Assembly: GCA_963830205.1 (NCBI GenBank)
Contig: CAWHLP010000015.1
Coordinates: 62,001-126,000, forward strand
Source: CAVSRC01 sp963830205
GTDB lineage: Bacteria > Pseudomonadota > Alphaproteobacteria > Rhizobiales > Kaistiaceae
Direction of reading: 5' to 3'
Length of the DNA stretch: 64,000 nt
How positions within the stretch are numbered: the stretch's first letter is position 1; every line of letters starts with the position of its first letter. This document shows, piece after piece, positions 53,877-64,000 of the stretch. A model generated the notes under the pieces. The model did not search any database and was not told where the DNA came from. It was given only the letters and a program-made list of their open reading frames with translations. Position numbers and translations under genes: made by a program.

Positions 53877-54793
53877 GCGGGCCTGCGGCCGAGGCAGCCG
53901 GGACTCGCTGCGGCTTCGTCGCGCTCATCGGCGCGCCCAATGCCGGCAAGTCGACGCTGGTCAACCGGCTGGTCGGCACCAAGGTTTCCATCGTCAGCCA
54001 CAAGGTGCAGACGACCCGCTCGATGGTGCGCGGCATCGCCATGACCGGCGCCGCGCAGATCGTCTTTGTCGATACGCCCGGCATCTTCAAGCCCAAGCGC
54101 CGGCTCGACCGGGCAATGGTCGACACCGCCTGGGGCGGGGCGCGCGATGCCGATATCGTGGCGCTGCTCATCGACGCCGCCAAGGGCATCGATGATGAGG
54201 CCGCGGCGCTGCTGTCCCGGCTTAGCGACGTCAACCATCCGAAGCTGCTGCTCCTCAACAAGATCGACACGGTGAGACGCGAGAGCCTGCTGGCGCTGGC
54301 TGCCGCCGCGAACGAGGCGGTGCGCTTCGAGCGCACCTTCATGGTCTCGGCGCTCAACGGGGACGGGCTCGACGATTTCATGGCCTTCCTCGCGGAGGCC
54401 GTTCCGCCGGGGCCGTTCCTCTATCCGGAGGACGAGGTCAGTGACATCCCGCTGCGCCAGCTCGCCGCCGAGATCACCCGCGAGAAGCTGTTCGAGCGGT
54501 TGCACCAGGAGCTGCCCTATCACGCCACCGTCGAGACCGAGGCGTGGACCGACCAGAAGAACGGCTCGGCGCGCGTCGAGCAGACGATCTACGTGGAGCG
54601 CGACAGCCAGAAGAAGATCGTCATCGGCAAGGGCGGCGCCACCATCAAGGCGATCTCCATGGCGGCGCGCAAGGAGATCGCCGAGATCGCCGAGAAGCCG
54701 GTCCACCTCTTCCTCTTCGTCAAGGTGCGCGAGAACTGGGCCGACGACCCGGAACGCTACCGCGCCATGGGGATCGAGTTCCCGAAAGGGTGA
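53858..54793 (+). CDS. era: GTPase Era
   Basis: 311 residues. G1 GAPNAGKSTLVN, switch region QTTRSMVRGI, G3 DTPGIF, G4 NKID and G5-like VSALNGDG, then the KH domain with ERDSQKKIVIGKGGATIKAI. It binds 16S rRNA in 30S assembly. The first 15 residues are an extension typical of the group. Confidence 0.97.
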   Translation: MAEDAVSGPAAEAAGTRCGFVALIGAPNAGKSTLVNRLVGTKVSIVSHKVQTTRSMVRGIAMTGAAQIVFVDTPGIFKPKRRLDRAMVDTAWGGARDADIVALLIDAAKGIDDEAAALLSRLSDVNHPKLLLLNKIDTVRRESLLALAAAANEAVRFERTFMVSALNGDGLDDFMAFLAEAVPPGPFLYPEDEVSDIPLRQLAAEITREKLFERLHQELPYHATVETEAWTDQKNGSARVEQTIYVERDSQKKIVIGKGGATIKAISMAARKEIAEIAEKPVHLFLFVKVRENWADDPERYRAMGIEFPKG

Positions 54794-54826
54794 GCGCCCG
54801 CCCGATTCGGCGCTAGACTTGCTCCC

Positions 54827-55594
54827 ATGCAGTGGTCGGACGAAGGCATCATCATCGGCACCCGCCGGCACGGCGAGACGAGCCTGATCATCGAGCTGAT
54901 GACGCCGGCGCACGGCCGCCATCTGGGGCTGGTGCGCGGCGGGCGTTCGCGCCGCCAGCAGCCGATCCTGCAGCCGGGCAATTCGGTCTCCGCCACCTGG
55001 CGGGCGCGGCTCGACGAGCATCTCGGCACCTATACCGTCGAGCCCACCACCCAACGCGCCGCGCGGCTGATCGAGAGCGCCGCCGGGCTCTACGGCATCC
55101 AGACGCTCGGCGGCCTGTTGCGCCTGCTTCCCGAACGCGACCCGCATCAGCGCCTCTACGACGGGCTTCTCTCCATCCTCGACTGGTTCGGCGAGCCGCT
55201 GGTGGCCGGCGCGCTGATCGCGCGCTTCGAGCTCGGCCTGCTCGACGATCTCGGCTTCGGCCTCGACCTCGAACGCTGCGCGGCGACGGGAACCAATGAC
55301 GACCTCGCTTATGTCTCGCCGAAGTCGGGGCGGGCGGTGAGCCGCTCCGCCGGCGAGCCCTATGGCAGCCGGCTGCTCAAGCTGCCGCACTTCCTGCTGG
55401 AGCCGGCCTCTGCCCAGCCGGCCGACCCGGGCGAACTGGCGCAGGCCTTCGCGCTCACCGGCTATTTCCTCGCCCGCCACGTCTTCGAGCCGCGCGGGAT
55501 CGAGCCGCCGGAGGCGCGCGAGCGCTTCATCGCGCTGCTGGCCAAGAGTGGTGAACGTATCTCCTCAATGAGGAGGGAACCGTGGACGATCTGA
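54827..55594 (+). CDS. recO: DNA repair protein RecO
   Basis: 255 residues: MQWSDEGIIIGTRRHGETSL, GRHLGLVRGGRSRRQQPILQ (OB fold), helical middle, then the C-terminal RARH-type segment FALTGYFLARHVFEPRGIEP. No zinc Cys set, which is normal for alphaproteobacteria. It helps load RecA with RecR. It overlaps the next gene by 13 bases. Confidence 0.95.
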   Translation: MQWSDEGIIIGTRRHGETSLIIELMTPAHGRHLGLVRGGRSRRQQPILQPGNSVSATWRARLDEHLGTYTVEPTTQRAARLIESAAGLYGIQTLGGLLRLLPERDPHQRLYDGLLSILDWFGEPLVAGALIARFELGLLDDLGFGLDLERCAATGTNDDLAYVSPKSGRAVSRSAGEPYGSRLLKLPHFLLEPASAQPADPGELAQAFALTGYFLARHVFEPRGIEPPEARERFIALLAKSGERISSMRREPWTI

Positions 55595-55927
55595 AGAGGA
55601 TCAGCGAACGCCGCAAGGCGGCGCACAAGCGCCTGCTGCAACTGGATTCCAAGGTCTACAAGGCCTTCCTCGCCATGGAAGAGGCCGCCTTCGGCGACGC
55701 AGCGCTTGCCCAAGAAGACCAAGGAGCTGATCGCCGTCGGCATCTCCGTGGTGATCGATTGCGAGTCCTGCATGCAGTGGCATATCGAGCAGGCGGCGAA
55801 GGCCGGGGCGACCCACGCGGAAATCCTGGAAGCCGTGGAAGTCGGTATCGAAATGGGTGGTGGCCCGGCGACGGTGTCCGCCCGGTTCGCGCTCGAGGTG
55901 ATGGACAGCGTGCTCAAACCGGCTTGA
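55582..55927 (+). CDS. Carboxymuconolactone decarboxylase / AhpD-like protein (one frameshift)
   Basis: About 114 residues, GTG start 55582 with an AGGAGGG site inside recO. Frame one is MDDLKRISERRKAAHKRLLQ to EEAAFGDAAL; one extra T near 55705 shifts to PKKTKELIAVGISVVIDCES, CMQWHIEQAAKAGATHAEIL and VGIEMGGGPATVSARF. The CESC motif with downstream His is the AhpD-like redox site. Probably a peroxidase partner or related oxidoreductase. Confidence 0.9.
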
Positions 55928-56002
55928 GGCTGGCCGCGCCTCGCGGTGTTCAACGCCGCGCAAAAGCTTGAATCCCAAGGGTTTGACCGCTAGGCCGGTA
56001 CC

Positions 56003-58261
<2,259 letters not shown>

Positions 58262-58269
58262 GGCAGCCG

Positions 58270-58668
58270 ATGCGCGCCAAGGCCGAGGCCAAATGGGGCG
58301 TGCTCAAGGCGGTCGATGCGCTGCTCGAGGCGATCGCCAACGGGCGCTTCCAGGAATCGCTCGACGCCTTCACCGGCGACGAGGACGCCATGCTCATCGG
58401 CTCGGAGCCGGGCGAGATCGCCATCGGGCCGGAGGCGCTGAGGGCCTTCTTCGCCGTGCTCTACGCCAAGCCCTACCGGGTGATGTTCACGCTGCCGGAG
58501 CGGCGGGTGTCGGCGATGGGCAATGTCGCCTGGCTGACCGGCGAGGGGACATACAGGGTGTCGACCGGCGGCGAGGAGCTGCCCTATCGCCTGACCGCGG
58601 TGCTGGAGCGGCGCCAGGGCGTCTGGCTGTGGCAGCTGTTCAGCGGCTCGGAGCCGATGATCCGGTAG
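58270..58668 (+). CDS. SnoaL/NTF2-like fold protein
   Basis: 132 residues from ATG 58270, 9 bases after parC. VDALLEAIANGRFQESLDAF, LIGSEPGEIAIGPEALRAFF, VAWLTGEGTYRVSTGGEELP and LTAVLERRQGVWLWQLFSGS match the NTF2-like (DUF4440/SnoaL-like) fold. Ligand or activity unknown. Its 3' end overlaps the converging deaminase gene by 85 bases. Confidence 0.82.
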   Translation: MRAKAEAKWGVLKAVDALLEAIANGRFQESLDAFTGDEDAMLIGSEPGEIAIGPEALRAFFAVLYAKPYRVMFTLPERRVSAMGNVAWLTGEGTYRVSTGGEELPYRLTAVLERRQGVWLWQLFSGSEPMIR

Positions 58669-59138
58669 TCCTGCTGCCAGAAGTCCCGGTGAGGGGCGAT
58701 GAGCTCGTCCGCGATCTCGGGGAAGGGGCCGTGGATTTCGATCGCCTTCTGGCCGGAGGAGAGCACGGTCCGCGAGGGCAGCGCCATGGTCGGGTTCTCC
58801 TGGCTTGTGCCGGTGAGGGCGGCGAGCGTCGTCTCCTCGGCGCCATAGACCAGACGGCCGATATTGGCCCAGTAGAGCGTGCCGGCGCACATGGCGCAGG
58901 GCTCGAAGGTGGTGGCAAGCGTGCAGCGCCAGAGGAAGTCCGGGGAATAGGCGGCGGCGGCGCGGCGGGCGAGCTCCGTCTCGGCGTGGCGGACGACGTC
59001 GAGATTGCCCTGGCGCATGAGCACGCGGTCGTCCGGGCCGACCAGCACCGCGCCGAAGGGATGGTGGCCGTGGGCGGCGGCCTCGCGCGCCACGTCGTTG
59101 GCGGCGCGGAGGGCGGCGATCATCTGGTCGCGGGTCAT
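58584..59138 (-). CDS. Nucleoside/CMP deaminase family protein
   Basis: 184 residues as read. The zinc site is complete: HAETELARRA (His plus catalytic Glu) and EPCAMCAGTLYWANIGRLVY. GHHPFGAVLVGPDD and IEIHGPFPEIADEL complete the fold. The last ~20 residues (from NSCHSQTPW) overlap the SnoaL-like gene antisense and look foreign to the family, so the true stop may be earlier and the overlap may reflect a frame error. Substrate could be guanine or another base. Confidence 0.88.
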   Translation of the reverse strand: MTRDQMIAALRAANDVAREAAAHGHHPFGAVLVGPDDRVLMRQGNLDVVRHAETELARRAAAAYSPDFLWRCTLATTFEPCAMCAGTLYWANIGRLVYGAEETTLAALTGTSQENPTMALPSRTVLSSGQKAIEIHGPFPEIADELIAPHRDFWQQDYRIIGSEPLNSCHSQTPWRRSSTAVRR

Positions 59139-59201
59139 GGGATCACTCCTCGGGGACGCGTTCCCGTGTAGCCGGTCGGTGGGCAGGGCGCCAGCCGTGC
59201 T

Positions 59202-59848
59202 TCAGGCCGGAGGTGGCGGTGGGCCGAAGGCCTTCCAGCGCGCCACGACGGCGGCATGGAGAACGTCGGCGGAGACCGGCAGGATGAAGTGGTGGATCGC
59301 CACCTGCATGATACCGTCGCCGGGGACGAAGGTGTTCAGCCAGATCTCGCTGCGCAGCATCTCGGGCGTGCCGGGGTCGATGGTGCGCTCGTAGAAATCC
59401 TCCGAAATGACGACGGCGGTGACGTTGTGCAGCTCGGCGCGCTGCGCGCCCCAAATGTGGAGCTGATGATCCTGACGTCCTGCACCTCTCGCCACGGGAT
59501 GACGACCGGCTTGGCGGCGCCATCGATGTGGAGGCGAATGCCATCCGGCGAGAGGACGAGCAGCGGATCCTGCGGCTGGGCGACCCGCGACAGCTCCCGT
59601 CCGCCGTTGACGATGCCGGCGACGATCAGGCCCCAGCCAGCGATGGTCGAGAGCGGCTGGTGGCCCTCGATGAAGTTCAGGGCGAGGATGCCCAGGCCGA
59701 TCAGGAACGCGGCGACGAGATAGTTCCTCTGCGCCAGCTTCTCGCGATCGTAGCTGAGCACCTGGCTGACGTCGGGGCCGCTGGCCGGCAGGACGGGTGC
59801 CGGGTCCCGGCATGGCGTGTACTCCGGATGAAGCCGCAACCATGCCAC
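59202..59848 (-). CDS. Membrane protein with PH-like C-terminal domain (one frameshift)
   Basis: About 215 residues across a one-base shift near 59440. Two membrane helices (NYLVAAFLIGLGILALNFI and LSTIAGWGLIVAGIV) precede LLVLSPDGIRLHIDGAAKPV and IPWREVQDVRI, a bacterial PH-like beta start. After the shift: AELHNVTAVVISEDFYERTI, MLRSEIWLNTFVPG and the end ARWKAFGPPPPPA. Function unknown. The start is taken at ATG 59848 but could be later. Confidence 0.65.
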
Positions 59849-60018
59849 GACGCGGCTGGGTGGCGCGAGTGGCGGCGGTCACAGAGGCGGGCGGGCGGCA
59901 AGCGCCGGGACGCTGAGGCTGCGTTCCCCGGACGCGCTGCGACGCAAAGCGGTGCAACGCAGAGACGGAATCCATGATGCGCGTAGGTCCTGTGTGTTGC
60001 TGATGTGCCAGGATGGAG

Positions 60019-60140
60019 GTGCGGGCGGGAGATCGTTAGGTCCCTGGTCCTGAAGACCGTGACCGGCTTTTGATCCCCGCCCGCCCTTGAGTACCCAACC
60101 TGAACAGTTGATCGAGGCCGGTTGCAACGGACCTCGCAGC
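60019..60140 (+). ncRNA. Structured leader of the IS110-family element, candidate bridge RNA
   Basis: Directly upstream of the transposase there are two strong fold-backs. The first has outer arms GCGGGCGGG (60021-60029) and CCCGCCCGC (60076-60084), extended by GATC/GATC, then an internal loop, GGTC/GACC (60039-60042/60061-60064), another internal loop and GGTC/GACC (60046-60049/60055-60058) around CTGAA. The second is CGAGG/CCTCG at 60113-60136. Stems broken by internal loops in the left non-coding end are what IS110-group bridge RNAs look like. Not proven. Confidence 0.45.
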
Positions 60141-60155
60141 ACAGGGATAGGCACC

Positions 60156-61080
60156 ATGATCATAGCCCCTGGCTTCATCGGAATAGATGTCTCCAAGAGA
60201 CATCTCGATATCTTCGACCCCACCGCAATGCCGCTGCGCATCGACAACACCGCCTCGGCACTCGCCAGCCTGATCGAAGGCTGGGCGCAGCGTGATGGCT
60301 TCGTGTTGTTCGAGGCAACCGGCCACTACGACCTCGTCCTCAGACAGGCTCTCGCCGCCGCCGGCGTTCGCTTCGCCGCGTCAATCCCAGCCGAGCCCGC
60401 GACTTCGCCCGCGCCGCCGGCTTCCTTGCAAGACCGACGCCGTCGACGCCCGCATGCTGGCGGTCATGGCCCAGTCCCTGCGCCGCGCCGCAGGACGACA
60501 GACACGAGGAGCGCGAACGCCTCGCCCTGCTCAACAAGCGCCGCGACGAGCTCGTCGCCACCCGCAGCAGGAACGCACCCGCCGCAGAGAATGCTCCGAT
60601 CCCGTCTTGCTCGACAGCATCGCCGACCACATCGCCTGGCTCGACGCGGCGATCGAAGACCTCAATGCGAAGATCGCCGCGGTCATCGCCATCGCTCCCG
60701 ATCTCGACCGCGACCGCCGTCTGCTCGCCTCTGTCCCCGGCGTCGGACCGGTTACCGCCACCGTCCTCCTCGCCTTGCTGCCCGAGCTCGGCCGCCGGCC
60801 ACCGCGCCAATTGTCGGCTCTCGCTGGCCTGGCGCCCTTCAACAACGATAGCGGCACCCGTCGCGGCCAGCGCTCCATCCGCGGCGGCCGCAAGCGCGTT
60901 CGCGACGCCCTCTACGTCGCCGCCTTCAGCGCCGCCCGCCACGATCCGCGCTTCATCGCCTTCTACAAACGCCTCATCGACGCCGGAAAACCCGCCAAGC
61001 TCGCCACCATCGCCGTCGCCCGGAAGCTCCTCACCGTCCTCAACGCCATCATCAGGGACCAACAGCCCTTCCGAGCCTGA
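60156..61080 (+). pseudogene. IS110-family transposase, frame-broken
   Basis: Starts at ATG 60156 (MIIAPGFIGIDVSKRHLDIF, the RuvC-like DEDD domain with its first Asp, then LFEATGHYDLVLRQAL). From about 60380 to 60590 the frame changes several times; pieces such as KTDAVDARMLAVMAQSL and ERTRRRECSDPVLLDSIADH appear in alternating frames. The C-terminal Transposase_20 part is whole: LLASVPGVGPVTATVLLALL, LSALAGLAPFNNDSGTRRGQ, ALYVAAFSAARHDPRFIAFY and AVARKLLTVLNAIIRD. About 308 residues in total, the family length. Probably inactive unless the shifts are consensus errors. Confidence 0.85.
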
Positions 61081-61210
61081 CCCAAGAACACAGTTGCCGG
61101 GTCTGCGTCGCACCTATTCGTGCTGCGCCGAGACGGACAAGGATGTTCGTTCTCGCGTGCGAAGAGCACCGAGCGATGAACCTTCCAAAGACGTCCCCTC
61201 GCTAACGAGG

Positions 61211-61526
61211 GGGTGGCGGGCGCCCGGCGAATGCCGTGCGGTTACTCCGCGAAAACTGGGGCGCTCACCCGAGCACCCGCCGCGGTGATTTTCTTCTCCG
61301 TTTCCCGGCAAGCTCTACGCCCAGCATTTGCGCTGGGTTCAAGCCTTTCGGCGGCCGGTCGTAGTGCCGACGGTCCCGCCGGGATCGCCCCGAGGGAGCG
61401 GTCGGAAATCCCAAGCGGGGGCACCGCGCCCCGCTCCCCCCATGAAGTTCCGGTCGACACGGGACCCCTCTCGAGCGCGGATGACGACAATTCTATGGGG
61501 TCGGGGAGCGGGGATAAGTATTTTCT
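61211..61526 (-). repeat. Long dispersed repeat, copy B (inverted copy of 23380-23706)
   Basis: Same sequence order as copy A but on the opposite strand; starts 130 bases after the transposase. The best-conserved blocks are around 61248 (GGTTACTCCGCG), 61300-61345 (TTTTCTTCTCCGTTTCCCGG, GGTTCAAGCCTTTCGGCGGC) and 61360-61390. The short hairpin GCTGGG/CCCAGC is kept. The 61081-61669 interval holds nothing else that I can support, except a CCCTCG/CGAGGG hairpin near 61200. Confidence 0.8.
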
Positions 61527-61669
61527 CCGTGGCATCGGGTGGATCCGGGGAGCGGGAGGGAGTATGCTGCGGCCGGTTGCGTAAGGTTTGAGTGAAGATG
61601 CACCCAATCTGTCAACACCAAGGGCATAGCCATGGGCAGTTGGATCAACCCACCGGCGCCTGGTGACAC

Positions 61670-61954
61670 ATGACCACTGACAAAGAGATGATGAAGAGGT
61701 CGGTCGAGGTTCTGGTCGAGACCGCAGCCGACGCCGCGGCGCTCGCCAAAGCCCAGCGGGTAACCGCCGACGAGCAAAGCGACATGGCGATCGAGCAGCA
61801 CGCGACAGCGCACAGGCTGGAAGATCTGAGCGAAGACCTCGCCCAGGGCGCAGCAGAGTTCAAGGCGAGCCTGGCGCGCTCTGACAAGCGCGCCGAGGCG
61901 GGCGTCGTGATCGCAGCGAAGCCCAAGCGCAGGCACGTCCGCGCTTCGCACTAG
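61670..61954 (+). CDS. Small hypothetical helical protein
   Basis: 94 residues: MTTDKEMMKRSVEVLVETAA, DAAALAKAQRVTADEQSDMA, HRLEDLSEDLAQGAAEFKAS and a basic tail AKPKRRHVRASH. Charged and Ala-rich, probably a single long helix or coiled coil. No family recognised, no signal. Stop overlaps that of the facing small ORF. Confidence 0.55.
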   Translation: MTTDKEMMKRSVEVLVETAADAAALAKAQRVTADEQSDMAIEQHATAHRLEDLSEDLAQGAAEFKASLARSDKRAEAGVVIAAKPKRRHVRASH

Positions 61955-62112
61955 AGCCGTTTTTCGGCCAGATAGAGCCAATTCTGTTTCTCGACCGGCG
62001 CGTGATCCGGCCTCGAGACCGGTGGGGAGCGATGCCGGGCATCGGTCGAGCCGGGATCGGCGTTGGACACCTGCCAGTCGGAAAGCCGAAGGGACGGGCG
62101 CTTTTGCGCCAT
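61951..62112 (-). CDS. Possible 53-residue protein
   Basis: An ORF below the usual size cutoff: MAQKRPSLRLSDWQVSNADP at the start and HAPVEKQNWLYLAEKRL at the end. The composition is protein-like, but there is no clear ribosome site and no recognised family. It converges on the 61670 gene with a 4-base stop overlap. Confidence 0.3.
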   Translation of the reverse strand: MAQKRPSLRLSDWQVSNADPGSTDARHRSPPVSRPDHAPVEKQNWLYLAEKRL

Positions 62113-62203
62113 GATCGGCGCCGTCGGTCTCGGCCGTGGGGTGGCTGGCGTAAGGGCGCGGCAGGGCGCACCATCTCTCCGGTTGAGCCGAGGAGATAGC
62201 GTG

Positions 62204-62588
62204 ATGGTGGACTACATCAGGTCGGAGGCGACGAAGCGGGCGGGGCTGCCCTTCAGCGACGCGGTCAGGGTCGGCGACGTGCTCTATCTGTCGGGGCAGA
62301 TGGGCGTGAAGCCGGGCACCAAGGAGCTGGTGCCCGGCGGCGTGACCGCCCAGGCGCGCCAGGCGCTGGACAATATCGGCGCGACGCTTGGCCAACGGCC
62401 TCGGGTTCGATGCGATCTTCAAGGTGACGGTGATGCTTGCCGACATGAGCGACTGGGGAGCCTTCAACGAGATCTATGTCGGCTATTTCAAGCCGGACCG
62501 GCTGCCGGCGCGCTCCGCCTTCGGCGCCACCGGCCTCGCCCTCAACGGCCGCGTGGAGATCGAGGCGTGGGCGTGGGCGGGGAAGTGA
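62204..62588 (+). CDS. RidA family protein, third copy (one frameshift)
   Basis: About 128 residues. Start ATG 62204 (GTG 62201 also possible) after a GAGGAGA site. MVDYIRSEATKRAGLPFSDA, GDVLYLSGQMGVKPGT and QARQALDNIGATL are in frame one; an extra T near 62388 shifts to ANGLGFDAIFKVTVMLADMS, WGAFNEIYVGYFKPDRLPAR and SAFGATGLALNGRVEIEAWA. This is the canonical RidA layout with the PxRSAF Arg that binds the carboxylate, so imine deaminase activity is likely. The last 82 bases are repeated at 63425-63506. Confidence 0.9.
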
Positions 62589-63054
62589 GGCGCGTAGGCT
62601 TGCGCCATACGGAAGCGCCTGCCGTATTGGTCCTCTCCCCCCTTGCGGGGGAGAGACGGAAAGGGGGGTGAAGGCACAACGTTTGCTGCGTCCGTACGTG
62701 GCGATGCCGTGCCCGGACCCCTCACCTCTTTCGCTAAGCTCGCCGGCGGCCCGCCAAGCGAAAGAGCCCTCTCCCACCAAACACGGGCTTGCCCGTGTTT
62801 GGATTCGAGAATGCCAAAGTCGGAAACATCCGACTTTGGTGGGCGAGGGGAGGGCGAGGTAAGTCCGGGCGAGGCGTAACCCGCCAAGCGAATGAGGGCG
62901 GATTAAGCATCGCGGGGAGGTATGAAGCGTGTCGGGGGCACCGGAGATCATCGGGTTGAGCGGGGCCTAGCGCCTGACGGCGGCTGTTTGCCTCTTGTTC
63001 ATCATGCTGGCGTGATTAGGGGTGGCCGGGCCGGTTGCTCCCCATATCATTTGC
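62589..63054. repeat. Repeat-rich intergenic region with nested palindromes
   Basis: No gene. Contains the 23-bp CTCTCCCC/GGGGAGAG palindrome at 62633-62655 (identical to 10411-10433), CTCTTTCGCT/AGCGAAAGAG (62726-62766), CCAAACACGGGC/GCCCGTGTTTGG (62777-62802) and CCAAAGTCGGA/TCCGACTTTGG (62814-62839). The last two sit inside outer arms CTCCCACCA and TGGTGGG, so the unit can fold as a two-armed cross. Confidence 0.7.
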
Positions 63055-63378
63055 ATGGAAAACGGTCGCGCCAACCCTCAAACCGCAGGGATCAGTGAGC
63101 ATCGCTCGGCGCGGCGCAAGCACGCGCTGAAAGGCGCGCGCATCATCTTCAATCACGGATCGTCGTCATTCAGTTGCACCATCCGGGACCTTTCCGATGG
63201 TGGCGCCAAGCTCGTCGTCAACTCGATGGTCGCCATTCCCTCAACGTTCGACTTGCGCTTCGATGACGGGAGCCCGCCCCAGCACTGCTCGGTGCAGTGG
63301 ACCTCGGGCACGGCAATCGGCGTTCGCTTCATGTCGGTTGCGTCCGATACGAGCCCCGGCCAATTCGGCCGTCGCTGA
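63055..63378 (+). CDS. PilZ domain protein
   Basis: 107 residues from ATG 63055. The c-di-GMP motifs are EHRSARRKHALKGARIIF (RxxxR-like) and TIRDLSDGGAKLVVNSM (D/NxSxxG). A single-domain PilZ effector, probably binding c-di-GMP; its target is unknown. It stands alone between repeats. Confidence 0.88.
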   Translation: MENGRANPQTAGISEHRSARRKHALKGARIIFNHGSSSFSCTIRDLSDGGAKLVVNSMVAIPSTFDLRFDDGSPPQHCSVQWTSGTAIGVRFMSVASDTSPGQFGRR

Positions 63379-63424
63379 ACCCTCATCAATCGGCCGGATG
63401 CGCCTTCGACGCGCGATGGCTCGC

Positions 63425-63506
63425 GGCGCGCTCCGCCTTCGGCGCCGCCGGCCTCGCGCTCGACGGCCGCGTGGAGATCGAGGCGTGGGCGTGGGCGGGG
63501 AGGTGA
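63425..63506 (+). pseudogene. 3' fragment of a ridA gene
   Basis: Encodes AARSAFGAAGLALDGRVEIE followed by AWAWAGR and stop, matching the last 27 codons of the 62204 RidA gene with only a few base changes. The 5' part of the gene is missing. It follows the PilZ gene. Confidence 0.75.
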
Positions 63507-63549
63507 GGAGGGAGCGGGTCGTGTTGCTCACCTCAAATCCGATTGTGGG

Positions 63550-63873
63550 AGAGGTCGCGAGCGAAGCGAGCGGGTGAGGGGATGTTGCCTCACGAGAGTC
63601 CGAACGCCCTCACCCCACGCACCTAAGTCGCTACGCTCGGCATAAGGTGCGTGGCCCTCTCCCCGCGGGAGAGGGGATCGGCTTCCGGCGGGCTCAGCCT
63701 TCGGCGCCTCCGGCCTCGCCACCCCCCGATCCGGTCGGGGGCAGGCTCTCCCCGCGCTGACGCGGGGGAGGGAGGGGAACCTGCCGCACGCTCGGCGTGG
63801 GGAGGCAAGAAATGCCGAAGGCATTTCGGGTGGAGGTGAAAAGACGTCGATGGCCGGGACGGGGCCCGGCCAT
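63550..63873. repeat. Palindromic repeat cluster
   Basis: No gene in 63507-63904. Includes CACGCACCT/AGGTGCGTG (about 63616-63653), CCTCTCCCC/GGGAGAGGGG (63655-63675), GAAATGCC/GGCATTTC (63809-63827, same module as at 5546) and ATGGCCGGG/CCCGGCCAT (63850-63873). Confidence 0.65.
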
Positions 63874-63904
63874 GACAAAAAAAGGCGAGGTCGCGGGCGA
63901 TCCG

Positions 63905-64000
63905 CTACATGCCGGGCACCTTGGTGACTTCGACGACGTCGATCGAGGCGCCCGTCATCTCCAGATGCGGATGGCCGACGAATATCTTCGCCGCGGCCTC
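63905..64000 (-). CDS. C-terminal end of a small YciI/YCII-like protein, truncated by the window
   Basis: Open from the right edge to the stop at 63905-63907. The 31 residues EAAAKIFVGHPHLEMTGASI and DVVEVTKVPGM resemble the ends of small YCII-related proteins, but the piece is too short for certainty. Confidence 0.5.
   Translation of the reverse strand, partial: EAAAKIFVGHPHLEMTGASIDVVEVTKVPGM

Larger units (their letters stand above)
60019..61080 (+). mobile_element. IS110-family insertion sequence, ends not defined
   Basis: Comprises the structured leader and the transposase. IS110 elements lack long terminal inverted repeats, and I could not see a duplicated target, so the exact borders are open. 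Confidence 0.6.

Noticed and set aside
61213..61584. Open frame of about 120 codons inside the dispersed repeat
   Set aside because: The other repeat copy has indels that break the same frame, so coding is not conserved.
63850..63885. Perfect palindrome followed by a run of A
   Set aside because: Wrong orientation for a terminator on either strand: the T-run precedes the hairpin for the minus-strand gene. Treated as an intergenic palindrome.

Overview
The window is high-GC DNA from an alphaproteobacterium, most likely of the order Hyphomicrobiales (Rhizobiales). The evidence is the clpS-clpA pair, a porin of the Omp2/RopA type, EipB-like and YkuD envelope proteins, a DinB polymerase with an N-terminal CxxC/CxxC extension, and the housekeeping order rpoZ-rsh-(DUF2062)-pdxJ-acpS-lepB-rnc-era-recO-parC. 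I cannot name the genus from sequence alone.

Layout. 1-8.4 kb holds clpSA, a ChaC-like cyclotransferase, a HIT protein, a COG3146 acetyltransferase, a phosphodiesterase, a RidA protein, an EipB-like protein and an L,D-transpeptidase. 8.7-11.8 kb holds a large two-part L,D-transpeptidase and dinB. 11.9-21.3 kb is a spread-out gatCAB locus: gatC-GNAT-gatA-ridA, then two opposite-strand copies of a large secreted Cys-rich protein (one intact, one ruined), then a 99-aa gene fused by overlap to gatB. 21.4-25.4 kb is accessory: a broken glycosyltransferase, a VPLPA-CTERM protein, a long dispersed repeat, a lipoprotein and a Sel1-like protein. 25.5-32.7 kb is a sugar-acid module: arabonate-type dehydratase, FadR-family regulator, AraD1-type protein, ketoglutarate-semialdehyde dehydrogenase and a lactonase-like amidohydrolase. 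32.6-34.7 kb has two divergent sulfotransferases around tRNA-Ser(GCU). 35-40 kb has a porin and an OmpA-like operon. 40-48 kb has a lytic transglycosylase, dapA-smpB, a GNAT, YgjV, a family-5 uracil-DNA glycosylase and a NYN protein. 47.7-58.3 kb is the housekeeping run ending in parC. 58.3-64 kb is a repeat-rich tail with a decayed IS110-family element, a second copy of the dispersed repeat, a RidA gene plus a RidA gene fragment, and a PilZ protein.

Three things run through the window. First, single-base frameshifts interrupt many otherwise well-conserved genes, including essential gatA; most look like one extra base, which suggests assembly or consensus error rather than mass gene death. 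Coding calls below are therefore given across the shifts. Second, intergenic spaces are rich in modular palindromic repeats. Third, there are recent-looking sequence exchanges: a 316-bp stretch identical but for one base between two otherwise diverged paralogs, a RidA 3' fragment, and a ~320-bp inverted repeat pair 37.5 kb apart.

No complete new defence or metabolic system stood out. The best candidates for new biology are a structured RNA-like region directly upstream of the IS110 transposase (possible bridge RNA), the gat-locus secreted-protein pair, and the OmpA-like protein with four ~121-residue modules and its two small partners.
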